Shown: positions 6,658 to 13,809 of the stretch, piece by piece
Layout: each line of letters opens with the position of its first letter
Numbering within the stretch: position 1 is the stretch's first letter
Source of the DNA: Acidithiobacillus montserratensis
Lineage (GTDB): Bacteria; Pseudomonadota; Gammaproteobacteria; Acidithiobacillales; Acidithiobacillaceae
DNA length: 15,986 nt
Assembly: GCF_018853465.1 (NCBI RefSeq)
Contig: NZ_JABBOU010000020.1
Coordinates: 1-15,986, forward strand
Reading direction: 5' to 3'
Translations under genes and position numbers: made by a program
Notes under the pieces: model-generated
Told to the model about the DNA's origin: nothing
What the model saw: the letters and a program-made list of their open reading frames with translations, nothing else
Database searches by the model: none

Positions 6658-6738
6658 CGCTCGGTGCCTCGCTGGTTTTTTTCGGGAAATGCCCGGTCGC
6701 TGCGCGGTTCCTGCCGTTTTGTCTACCGGGTAGACAAA
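6658..6738 (-). repeat. Right copy of the ~85-bp inverted repeat with palindrome at its outer tip
   Basis: The reverse complement of this segment matches 4918-5005 along its length. The palindrome (core 6721-6735) is outermost, followed inward by GCAGGAACCG, AGCGACCGG, TTCCCG, an A-tract of 7, GAGGCA and CCGAGCG. The two copies face each other and enclose 1.65 kb. The palindrome core lies about 60 bases upstream of the candidate hsdR -35 element, so it could also act as an upstream regulatory site for the restriction operon. Confidence 0.8.
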
Positions 6739-6795
6739 CCTAGTCTTTGGCTTGCCCCCCACCTGTCATCGGCCCGGGGCCACTCCCTAGCATAG

Positions 6796-6827
6796 TTGCT
6801 GACACCTTGCCCCCTCTATGCTATAAA
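6796..6827 (+). promoter_or_regulatory. Candidate promoter of the hsd operon
   Basis: TTGCTG (6796-6801) and TATGCT (6817-6822, overlapping TATAAA at 6822-6827) resemble -35 and -10 elements with a 15-base spacer, slightly short. It is the best match in the region before hsdR and would place transcription initiation just before the GTG at 6846. No start-site evidence; weak call. Confidence 0.35.
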
Positions 6828-6845
6828 CGCAAACGATAGAAAACC

Positions 6846-9842
6846 GTGGCACTGACCGCATACACTACCAGGCAATCCATGATCGAACAGGACATCGAAG
6901 ACGCCCTCCTTGAGAAGCTGACGGATCTCAAGTACGTCTTTCGAGAGGACATTAGAGATCGGGCGGCCCTGGAACGCAACTTCCGCCATCACTTCGAGAC
7001 CCTGAATCAGGTGCGGCTTACGGATGCCGAGTTTCACCGCCTGCTGGAGGAGATCGTCACCCCGGACGTGTACACCGCTTCCAAACGCCTACGCGAACAG
7101 GGCCACTTCGAGCGGGAGGACGGTACCCCCCTCTACTACACCCTGGTGAATCTCACGGATTGGTGCAAGAACCATTTCGAGGTCATCCACCAACTGCGGA
7201 TCAACACCGACTACAGCCACCACCGCTATGACGTGATCCTGCTCATCAATGGTGTGCCTGTGGTCCAGATGGAATTGAAGACCCTCTCCGTCAGTCCGCG
7301 CCGGGCCATGGAGCAAATCGTCCAGTACAAGAACGACCCCGGCAATGGCTACGGCAAGACCCTGCTCTGTTTCCTGCAACTCTTCATCGTCAGTAACCGC
7401 ACCGAGACCCTCTACTTCGCCAACAACAACCCCCGCCATTTTGCTTTCAACGCCGAGGAACGCTTCCTGCCCGTCTACCAGTACGCCGACCGGGACAACC
7501 GGAAGATTGGCAACCTGGACGAGTTCACCCAGAAATTCCTCGCCAAATGCACACTGGGAGAAATGGTCAGCCGCTACATGGTGCTGGTCGCCAGTGAACA
7601 GAAGCTCATGATCATGCGGCCCTACCAGATCTATGCCGTGCAAGCCATCGTCGAGTGCATCCATCGCTTCTGTGGCAACGGCTACATCTGGCACACCACT
7701 GGCAGCGGCAAGACCCTGACCTCGTTCAAGGCGTCCACCCTGCTCAAGGACAACCCCGACATCGACAAGTGCCTCTTTGTGGTGGACCGCAAAGACCTGG
7801 ACCGGCAGACCCGAGAGGAGTTCAACCGTTTTCAGGAAGGCTGCGTCGAGGAAAACACCCATACGGGCAAGTTGGTGGAACGCCTGCTCTCCGAGGACTA
7901 CGCCAATAAGGTCATCGTTACCACGATCCAGAAGCTCGGCCTCGCTCTGGATGGAACCCACCGGCGCAACTACAAGGAACGGCTGGAACCCTTACGCCAG
8001 AAGCGCATCGTCTTCATCTTCGATGAGTGCCACCGCTCCCAGTTTGGCGACAACCATCAGGCCATCAAGGAGTTCTTCCCCAACGCCCAGCTCTTCGGCT
8101 TTACCGGCACCCCCATCTTTGAAGCCAATGCCAGCTATCAGCAGATTGAGGGAGAGCAGGCGTCCTACCGCACCACCAGCGACATCTTCCAGCAGCAGCT
8201 TCACGCCTATACCATCACCCATGCCATCGAAGACCAGAACGTCCTGCGTTTCCATGTGGACTACTTCAAGCCGGAAGGGAAAGTGCAGGCCAAACCGGGG
8301 GAGCCGATTGCCAAAAGGGCCGTGGTCGAGGCCATCCTTGCCAAGCATGACGCCGCGACTGCCCATCGTCGCTTCAATGCCCTCTTTGCCACCGCCTCCA
8401 TCCATGACGCCATCGAGTATCACGCCCTCTTTCAGGAGTACCAAGCGCAACGGAAGGCCGAAGATCCCGACTTCCGCCCGCTGAACATCGCCTGTGTCTT
8501 CTCTCCCCCGGCAGAAGGCAATGCGGACGTGCGCCAGATTCAGGAAGACCTGCCCCAGGAACGGGCCGACAACGCCCATGCCCCAGAGGAGAAGAAGGCC
8601 GCCCTGGTGCGCATCCTGGCCGACTACAATGCCCAGTACGGCACCCATCATGACTTGTCCAACTTCGACCTCTACTATCAGGACATTCAGAAGCGCATCA
8701 AGGACCAGCAGTACCCGGATATGGACCTGCCCCATGCCCAGAAGATCGACCTGACGATTGTCGTGGACATGCTGCTCACGGGCTTTGATTCGGCCTACCT
8801 GAACACGCTTTATGTGGACAAGAACCTCAAGTACCACGGCCTGATTCAAGCCTTCTCCCGCACCAACCGCGTGCTCAATGACACCAAGCCCTACGGGAAC
8901 ATCCTGGATTTTCGTAACCAGCAGGCCGCTGTGGATACCGCCATCCAGCTCTTCTCCGGGGAATCGGGAGCCAAAGCCAAGGAAGTCTGGCTGGTGGACA
9001 AGGCCCCGGTGGTCATCGAGAAGCTGGAGAAGGCCAAACAGGAACTGGACGGTTTCTTGCAATCCCAAGGGCTGACTCCCACCCCGGGTGCCGTGCCCAA
9101 TCTCCAGGGAGATGCCGCCCGCGCCCAGTTCATCAACCGCTTCAAGCAAATCCAGAAGCTCAAGACCCAACTGGACCAATACACGGACTTGGGGCAAGAC
9201 GATCATTACCGTATCGAGGCCATCCTGCCCCAGGATACCGTGCAGGAATATCGGGGCGTATACCTGGACACCGTGCGCCGATTACGGGACGAATCGGGGA
9301 GAAAAGACCAACCGCCCAGCCCCGAAGCGGAACAGTTGGACTTTGAACTGGTCCTTTTTGCCTCGGCCATCATCGACTATGACTACATCATGGGCCTGAT
9401 TGCCAAATACTCTCAGCAGGAGCCGGGCAAGCGTACCGTCAACCGGGAAGAACTCATTGGGCTGATCCAATCCGACGCCAAGTTCATCAATGACGGGCAG
9501 GACATTGCCGCCTTCATCGACACCCTGGAAGTGGGCAAGGGCCTGGACGAGAAGGCTATCCGTGAAGGCTTTGAGCGTTTCAAGGCGGAAAAACAGGGCC
9601 ACGAACTGGACGCCATTGCCGAACAGAATGATCTGGACCCGGTTTCCGTCAAAACCCTGGTAGATGAGACCCTGCGCCGGAGCATCTTCGACGGGGAGCG
9701 GCTGAGTGAACTGTTCCGTGAGAAGGACCTGGGATGGAAGGCCCGCAGCGAGGCGGAGTCGGCCCTGATGGCGGACCTGATCCCGCATCTGCACAAGCGG
9801 GCACAGGGACGAGAGATTGCGGGGTTGAAGGCGTATGAGTGA
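6846..9842 (+). CDS. hsdR: Type I restriction enzyme, HsdR (endonuclease/translocase) subunit
   Basis: A 998-residue motor and nuclease subunit, normal length for HsdR. It cleaves unmethylated DNA after ATP-driven translocation, in complex with HsdM and HsdS. The N-terminal nuclease domain shows YDV (D129) and the ELK of QMELKT (E143, K145), the PD-(D/E)xK core, followed by AMEQIVQYKNDPGNGYGK. The SF2 helicase motifs follow: Walker A HTTGSGKT (283-290), DECH (393-396), TGTP (420-423) and the Arg-finger motif SRTNR (671-675). The C-terminal region is helical, as expected for contact with the methylase. All key residues seem intact. The GTG at 6846 has a poor ribosome site; ATG 6879 (residue 12) is an alternative. 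It is the first gene of the operon and overlaps hsdS by 8 bases. Confidence 0.95.
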   Translation: MALTAYTTRQSMIEQDIEDALLEKLTDLKYVFREDIRDRAALERNFRHHFETLNQVRLTDAEFHRLLEEIVTPDVYTASKRLREQGHFEREDGTPLYYTLVNLTDWCKNHFEVIHQLRINTDYSHHRYDVILLINGVPVVQMELKTLSVSPRRAMEQIVQYKNDPGNGYGKTLLCFLQLFIVSNRTETLYFANNNPRHFAFNAEERFLPVYQYADRDNRKIGNLDEFTQKFLAKCTLGEMVSRYMVLVASEQKLMIMRPYQIYAVQAIVECIHRFCGNGYIWHTTGSGKTLTSFKASTLLKDNPDIDKCLFVVDRKDLDRQTREEFNRFQEGCVEENTHTGKLVERLLSEDYANKVIVTTIQKLGLALDGTHRRNYKERLEPLRQKRIVFIFDECHRSQFGDNHQAIKEFFPNAQLFGFTGTPIFEANASYQQIEGEQASYRTTSDIFQQQLHAYTITHAIEDQNVLRFHVDYFKPEGKVQAKPGEPIAKRAVVEAILAKHDAATAHRRFNALFATASIHDAIEYHALFQEYQAQRKAEDPDFRPLNIACVFSPPAEGNADVRQIQEDLPQERADNAHAPEEKKAALVRILADYNAQYGTHHDLSNFDLYYQDIQKRIKDQQYPDMDLPHAQKIDLTIVVDMLLTGFDSAYLNTLYVDKNLKYHGLIQAFSRTNRVLNDTKPYGNILDFRNQQAAVDTAIQLFSGESGAKAKEVWLVDKAPVVIEKLEKAKQELDGFLQSQGLTPTPGAVPNLQGDAARAQFINRFKQIQKLKTQLDQYTDLGQDDHYRIEAILPQDTVQEYRGVYLDTVRRLRDESGRKDQPPSPEAEQLDFELVLFASAIIDYDYIMGLIAKYSQQEPGKRTVNREELIGLIQSDAKFINDGQDIAAFIDTLEVGKGLDEKAIREGFERFKAEKQGHELDAIAEQNDLDPVSVKTLVDETLRRSIFDGERLSELFREKDLGWKARSEAESALMADLIPHLHKRAQGREIAGLKAYE

Positions 9843-11067
9843 GATCGGGCAGGATTTGGCGGTGAGGAAGAAGCAAAAGGGATTGGTGCCGAGGCTGCGG
9901 TTCCCGGAGTTTCGGGGTGCAGAGGAGTGGGAGGAGAAAAAGCTTGGTGACTTTTTGAATGAAAGCAGAATCTCCGGAAGTAAAGGTAACATCGCTAAAA
10001 AAATTACTGTCAAGCTCTGGGGGAACGGAGTTTTTGAAAAAAAAGAAACAGTTCTTGGCAGCTCAAACACGCAGTATTTTCGACGCAAAGCTGGGCAATT
10101 CATTTACAGTAAACTTGACTTTCTTAACCAGGCATTTGGAATCGTTCCAGAAAGTCTGGATAACTTCGAGTCAACAGTAGACTTGCCGTGCTTTGACATC
10201 GCTGAAGGACTTAACGCAGGATTCATTCTGAACTACATAAAACGGAAAGACTTTTATGAGAGATTTGGTGAAACTGCAGACGGTAGTAGAAAGGCAAGAC
10301 GTGTTCATACCGAAACATTTCTCTCATTTTCTATTACTCTACCATCCAAGCCAGAACAGCAAAAAATAGCCGACTGCCTTTCCTCTCTGGACGACCTGAT
10401 CACCGCCGAGAGCAAGCAACTGGAAGCCCTCAAGACCCACAAAAAGGGATTGATGCAGCAGCTTTTCCCACGTGAAGGGGAGACAGTGCCGAGGTTGCGG
10501 TTTCCGGAGTTTCGGGAGGCGGGGGAGTGGGAAGAGAAGAAGCTTGGGGAAATCTCTGATGTGGTTGCATCTGGCGATTTAGATCCAGCTTGCTTTTCTC
10601 AAATAAAAACAAATGATCACATATATCCAGTCTATTCAAACGCTGTATATGAACAGGGATTTTATGGTTATTATTCAAAACCAAAATATCCCAAAGGCAG
10701 CATCACCATAACAGCTAGAGGGACTCTAGGCGTAGCTTTCGTTAGGACCCAAGAATTCATGGGTATTGGTCGCCTGCTTGTTGTTAGTGATTTTAATAAT
10801 GTTGATGCAATTTTTATGGGCGAGTGTTGGAACCATCTTGGAAAAATACCAACTGAGCTTACGAGCATTCCTCAGTTCACTGCCGTGGCGGCAAAAGCTA
10901 CTTGGTTGCCGATCCCATTGATCGAAGAACAACGGCGCATTGCCGACTGCCTTTCCTCTCTGGACGACCTGATCGCAGCACAGTCCAAGAAGATTGACGC
11001 CCTCAAGACGCACAAAAAGGGATTGATGCAGCAGCTTTTCCCGGTACTGGATGAGGCCGTTGGGTGA
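9835..11067 (+). CDS. hsdS: Type I restriction-modification specificity subunit HsdS
   Basis: A 410-residue DNA-recognition subunit with the classic duplicated layout. Each half starts with a PRLRFPEFR ... EWEEKKLG block (residues ~19-38 and ~219-238). A target-recognition domain follows, and each half ends with IADCLSSLDDLI ... ALKTHKKGLMQQLFP (helical conserved region, residues ~177-211 and ~368-403). The two TRDs differ from each other, so the recognition site should be bipartite and asymmetric. TRD1 carries LDFLNQAFGIV; TRD2 resembles GSITITARGTLGVAF-type domains. The TRD DNA is clearly more AT-rich than the conserved parts, suggesting swapped-in segments. The start ATG overlaps the hsdR end; the stop overlaps the next gene by 4 bases. 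Specificity cannot be predicted from sequence alone. Confidence 0.95.
   Translation: MSEIGQDLAVRKKQKGLVPRLRFPEFRGAEEWEEKKLGDFLNESRISGSKGNIAKKITVKLWGNGVFEKKETVLGSSNTQYFRRKAGQFIYSKLDFLNQAFGIVPESLDNFESTVDLPCFDIAEGLNAGFILNYIKRKDFYERFGETADGSRKARRVHTETFLSFSITLPSKPEQQKIADCLSSLDDLITAESKQLEALKTHKKGLMQQLFPREGETVPRLRFPEFREAGEWEEKKLGEISDVVASGDLDPACFSQIKTNDHIYPVYSNAVYEQGFYGYYSKPKYPKGSITITARGTLGVAFVRTQEFMGIGRLLVVSDFNNVDAIFMGECWNHLGKIPTELTSIPQFTAVAAKATWLPIPLIEEQRRIADCLSSLDDLIAAQSKKIDALKTHKKGLMQQLFPVLDEAVG
9886..10550 (+). repeat. Direct repeat pair at the start of each HsdS half
   Basis: The 65-base segments 9886-9950 and 10486-10550 are near-identical (GTGCCGAGG, TTTCGGG, GAGTGGGA, AAGCTTGG) and lie exactly 600 bases apart. 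They encode the conserved block that precedes each TRD. Such direct repeats allow recombination between halves or with other hsdS genes. Confidence 0.8.
10369..11042 (+). repeat. Direct repeat pair at the end of each HsdS half
   Basis: An identical 33-base segment occurs at 10369-10401 and 10942-10974 (encoding ADCLSSLDDLI). A 41-base segment with one mismatch occurs at 10429-10469 and 11002-11042 (encoding LKTHKKGLMQQLFP). Together with the upstream pair they bracket both TRDs. Confidence 0.85.
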
Positions 11068-11582
11068 ATCCAGAGATTATCATTATTGCTGGTCCCAATG
11101 GTGCTGGTAAAACCACCTTTGCCCGCTCGTTTCTGCCCGCAGAAGCGCAATGCCTGCACTTCATCAACGCGGATCTCATTGCCGCAGGATTGTCCCCGTT
11201 TGCACCAGAGATAGCGGCAGTGAAGGCAGGACGCTTGATGCTCCAAGAGATCGCCTCGGCGGTGCAACAGAAACAGAGTTTCGCCTTTGAGACTACCCTG
11301 TCTGGCAGAGGCTACCTCCAGCACATTCCAAGCTGGCGGAATCAAGGCTACCGCGTCAGCCTGTTTTTTCTGACCCTGCCCAATGTGGAGATGGCTATTG
11401 ATCGGGTACAACAGCGTGTGCGTCAGGGTGGCCACCACATTCCGGAGCCAATCATCAGACGTCGCTTCACCGCAGGGCTACACAATTTCCACCAATTTTA
11501 CAAAGTGGTGGTGGACGCCTGGGCAATCTATGATAATTCAGGGGATAGTCCGGTATTGTTGGAATGGGGAGAGAAGCAATGA
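11064..11582 (+). CDS. Zeta-toxin-like P-loop kinase
   Basis: A 172-residue protein with the Zeta/PezT-like kinase layout. Walker A GPNGAGKTT is at 10-18, NADLIA (N35, D37) follows, then FETTLSG (75-80), a helix with QRVRQGGHHIPEPIIRRRF (117-135) carrying several conserved Arg, and a short C-terminal YDNSGDSPVLLE. Zeta toxins phosphorylate UDP-N-acetylglucosamine and block wall synthesis; the short Gram-negative versions are less well studied. The start is GTG 11064, overlapping the hsdS stop by 4 bases (GTGA), so production is coupled to HsdS. Its place between hsdS and hsdM, with a small partner gene just after it, suggests a toxin-antitoxin or abortive-infection role attached to the restriction system. 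That role is inference; the kinase fold is well supported. Confidence 0.85.
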   Translation: MNPEIIIIAGPNGAGKTTFARSFLPAEAQCLHFINADLIAAGLSPFAPEIAAVKAGRLMLQEIASAVQQKQSFAFETTLSGRGYLQHIPSWRNQGYRVSLFFLTLPNVEMAIDRVQQRVRQGGHHIPEPIIRRRFTAGLHNFHQFYKVVVDAWAIYDNSGDSPVLLEWGEKQ

Positions 11583-11776
11583 GTGTTCAGGATATCAGCC
11601 AAGCCAAGGACCCACTCCTTCGGGCCTCTTTCGTGGCGCTCCAACGGGCAGCCCGCATGGCACGAGAGGAAGCCATCCGCACCAACACCGACCTGGTCAT
11701 TGTACAGGATGGCAAGGTCGTCCACATTCCGCCGGAGGAACTGCGCCGTGCCCAGCTTGAGGAGGTGGGTCGGTGA
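11579..11776 (+). CDS. Probable antitoxin partner of the Zeta-like kinase
   Basis: A 65-residue protein from ATG 11579, overlapping the kinase stop by 4 bases (ATGA), with GGGGAGAG 5-12 bases upstream. Sequence features: an N-terminal helix-forming stretch (DPLLRASFVALQRAARMARE) and a small beta-like end (TDLVIVQDGKVVHIPPEEL). Proteins of this shape commonly follow short Zeta-like kinase genes; I place it as the cognate antitoxin by position and pattern, not by a proven family. It is unlike the classical Epsilon antitoxin. The frame is also open from 11564, but the 11579 start has the better ribosome site. Confidence 0.6.
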   Translation: MSVQDISQAKDPLLRASFVALQRAARMAREEAIRTNTDLVIVQDGKVVHIPPEELRRAQLEEVGR

Positions 11777-12144
11777 GCAATTTTGATAAAGACATAACTT
11801 ATCATTCCATGGTTGATCTTTCTAAGAAAATTTTTGGACTGCTTTTTTTAGCCAATGGTGGGGGAGTGATTGCCTTACTAACGTTGGTTGGACATTATCG
11901 TAGCTATATCTATAACTCTCACCCATGCTTGGCTCTTTACTGGCTTTCTTTCGCGTTTTTTATACTTGGCATAATAGCAGTTGTTTTATCCACGACTTTT
12001 GCGTATTTTACCCAGTATCATATATTTACAAATGATACTGGCACTTATAAGTTCGGTGTCGCCGTGGCCATTTCGATATTTAGCTTAGTCTTTTTCATTA
12101 TCGGATCAATTATTGGCGCCCTTTTTATATCGCAGATGATTTGA
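11773..12144 (+). CDS. Small three-TM membrane protein inside the restriction operon
   Basis: A 123-residue protein from GTG 11773, overlapping the antitoxin stop by 4 bases, with GAGGAGGTG about 8 bases upstream. Three strongly hydrophobic segments (about 20-41, 52-79, 93-120) predict three membrane spans with short loops. The first contains LANGGGVIALLTLVGH, a pattern I associate with a common family of uncharacterised small membrane proteins in mobile regions. The DNA is much more AT-rich than hsdM next door, suggesting separate acquisition. Function unknown; a membrane effector of a defence response is one possibility, supported only by context. The operon continues 42 bases later with hsdM. 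Confidence 0.75.
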   Translation: MSNFDKDITYHSMVDLSKKIFGLLFLANGGGVIALLTLVGHYRSYIYNSHPCLALYWLSFAFFILGIIAVVLSTTFAYFTQYHIFTNDTGTYKFGVAVAISIFSLVFFIIGSIIGALFISQMI

Positions 12145-12186
12145 TAGCGGTTGGATTCTGGCGTAAAACTATTAGAGGATACAACC

Positions 12187-13809
12187 ATGACCGACCAAGA
12201 CCACAAGCAACTCGGCACCACCCTCTGGGCCATCGCGGACCAACTGCGCGGGGCCATGAATGCCGACGACTTCCGCGATTACATGCTGTCCTTCCTGTTC
12301 CTGCGCTACCTCTCAGACAATTACGAGACCGCCGCAGAAAAGGAACTGGGTCCGGACTATCCCCAGCTACCGGTAGGCGACCGCCGTACCCCGCTGGCCC
12401 TCTGGTACGAAGCCAACCCCAACGACACGGAAGCCTTCGAGCAGCAGATGCGCCGGAAGATCCACTACGCCATCCGCCCCGAGTTCCTGTGGGGACACAT
12501 CACCGAGCTGGCCCGCACCCAAAGCCACAAGTTGTTGACGACCCTGCAAAAGGGCTTCAACTACATCGAAAATGACTCCTTCGAGAGTACCTTCGGCGGC
12601 CTGTTCTCCGAGATCAATCTGAACTCCGAAAAGCTGGGCCGTGACCACGGTGCCCGCAATGCCCAGCTCTGCAAAATCATCAGTGAAATTGCCAAGGGGC
12701 TGGCCGAGTTCTCCACCAGTCGGGATGCCCTGGGCGATGCCTACGAATACCTGATCGGCCAGTTTGCCGCAGGCTCCGGGAAAAAGGCGGGCGAGTTCTA
12801 CACCCCCCAACAAATCTCCAGCATCCTCTCCGGCATTGTCACCCTGGACAGTCAGGAACCTGCCACCGGTCAGAAGAAAGACCTGGGTAGCGTCCTGGAC
12901 TTCGCCTGTGGCTCCGGCTCCCTGCTCCTGAACGTCCGCCATCGCATGGCCTTAGCAGGCGGCGTGGGCAATGGTATTGGCAAAATCTGCGGGCAGGAAA
13001 AAAACATCACCACCTACAACCTGGCGCGGATGAACATGCTCCTGCATGGGGTCAAGGATTCCGAGTTTGAAATTTATCATGGCGACACCCTGACCAATGA
13101 GTGGGACTGGCTACGGCAGACCAATCCGGCCAAGGCCCCCAAGTTTGATGCCGTGGTCGCCAATCCGCCCTTCAGCTATCGCTGGGAGCCTACGGAGGCC
13201 CTGGCCGATGACATGCGGTTCAAGAATTATGGGCTGGCCCCAAAATCCGCAGCCGACTTTGCATTTCTCCTCCACGGCTTCCACTACCTGGCCCCAGAAG
13301 GCGTCATGGCGATCATCCTGCCCCATGGTGTGCTGTTCCGGGGCGGGGCAGAGGAGCGCATCCGTACCAAACTCCTGAAAGACGGCAACATCGACACGGT
13401 GATTGGCCTGCCCGCCAACCTGTTCTTCTCCACCGGCATCCCCGTCTGTGTGCTGGTCCTCAAAAAATGCAAAAAGCCCGATGACGTCCTCATCATCAAC
13501 GCCGCCGAACACTTCGAGAAAGGTAAACGCCAGAATCGTCTCCGGCACCAGGACATCGACAAGATCATCGACACGTACCAGTACCGTAAGGAGGAGGAAC
13601 GGTACTCCCGCAGGGTCTCCATGCAGGAGATCGAGGATAACGGCTACAACCTGAACATCTCCCGGTACGTCAGCACGGCGGAACAGGAGCCGGAAATCGA
13701 CTTACAGGCGACCCATGCGGAGATTGTGCGATTAGCCCAAGCGGTGGAAGCGGCCAAGCAGCGGCATAATGGGTTTTTAGCGGAACTGGGATTGGCGGGG
13801 TTGCCGTGA
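12187..13809 (+). CDS. hsdM: Type I restriction-modification methylase HsdM
   Basis: A 540-residue N6-adenine methyltransferase subunit. The start at ATG 12187 has AGAGGA 8 bases upstream; the frame extends to 12151 but without a better site. The N-terminal helical domain (TTLWAIADQLRGAMNADDFR, then LFLRYLSDN) is typical of HsdM. The S-adenosylmethionine motif LDFACGSGSLLLN is at ~237-249 and the catalytic NPPF at 326-329 (VVANPPFSYRW). The C-terminus (about 505-535) is helical for contact with HsdS. With HsdS it methylates the recognition site and protects host DNA; with HsdR it forms the restriction complex. It lies unusually after hsdR and hsdS, separated from them by the kinase, small protein and membrane protein. 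Confidence 0.95.
   Translation: MTDQDHKQLGTTLWAIADQLRGAMNADDFRDYMLSFLFLRYLSDNYETAAEKELGPDYPQLPVGDRRTPLALWYEANPNDTEAFEQQMRRKIHYAIRPEFLWGHITELARTQSHKLLTTLQKGFNYIENDSFESTFGGLFSEINLNSEKLGRDHGARNAQLCKIISEIAKGLAEFSTSRDALGDAYEYLIGQFAAGSGKKAGEFYTPQQISSILSGIVTLDSQEPATGQKKDLGSVLDFACGSGSLLLNVRHRMALAGGVGNGIGKICGQEKNITTYNLARMNMLLHGVKDSEFEIYHGDTLTNEWDWLRQTNPAKAPKFDAVVANPPFSYRWEPTEALADDMRFKNYGLAPKSAADFAFLLHGFHYLAPEGVMAIILPHGVLFRGGAEERIRTKLLKDGNIDTVIGLPANLFFSTGIPVCVLVLKKCKKPDDVLIINAAEHFEKGKRQNRLRHQDIDKIIDTYQYRKEEERYSRRVSMQEIEDNGYNLNISRYVSTAEQEPEIDLQATHAEIVRLAQAVEAAKQRHNGFLAELGLAGLP

Noticed and set aside
7992..9206. Long minus-strand ORF of 404 residues inside hsdR
   Set aside because: Antisense shadow of a GC-rich real gene. 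Composition is driven by the complementary codons and there is no motif.
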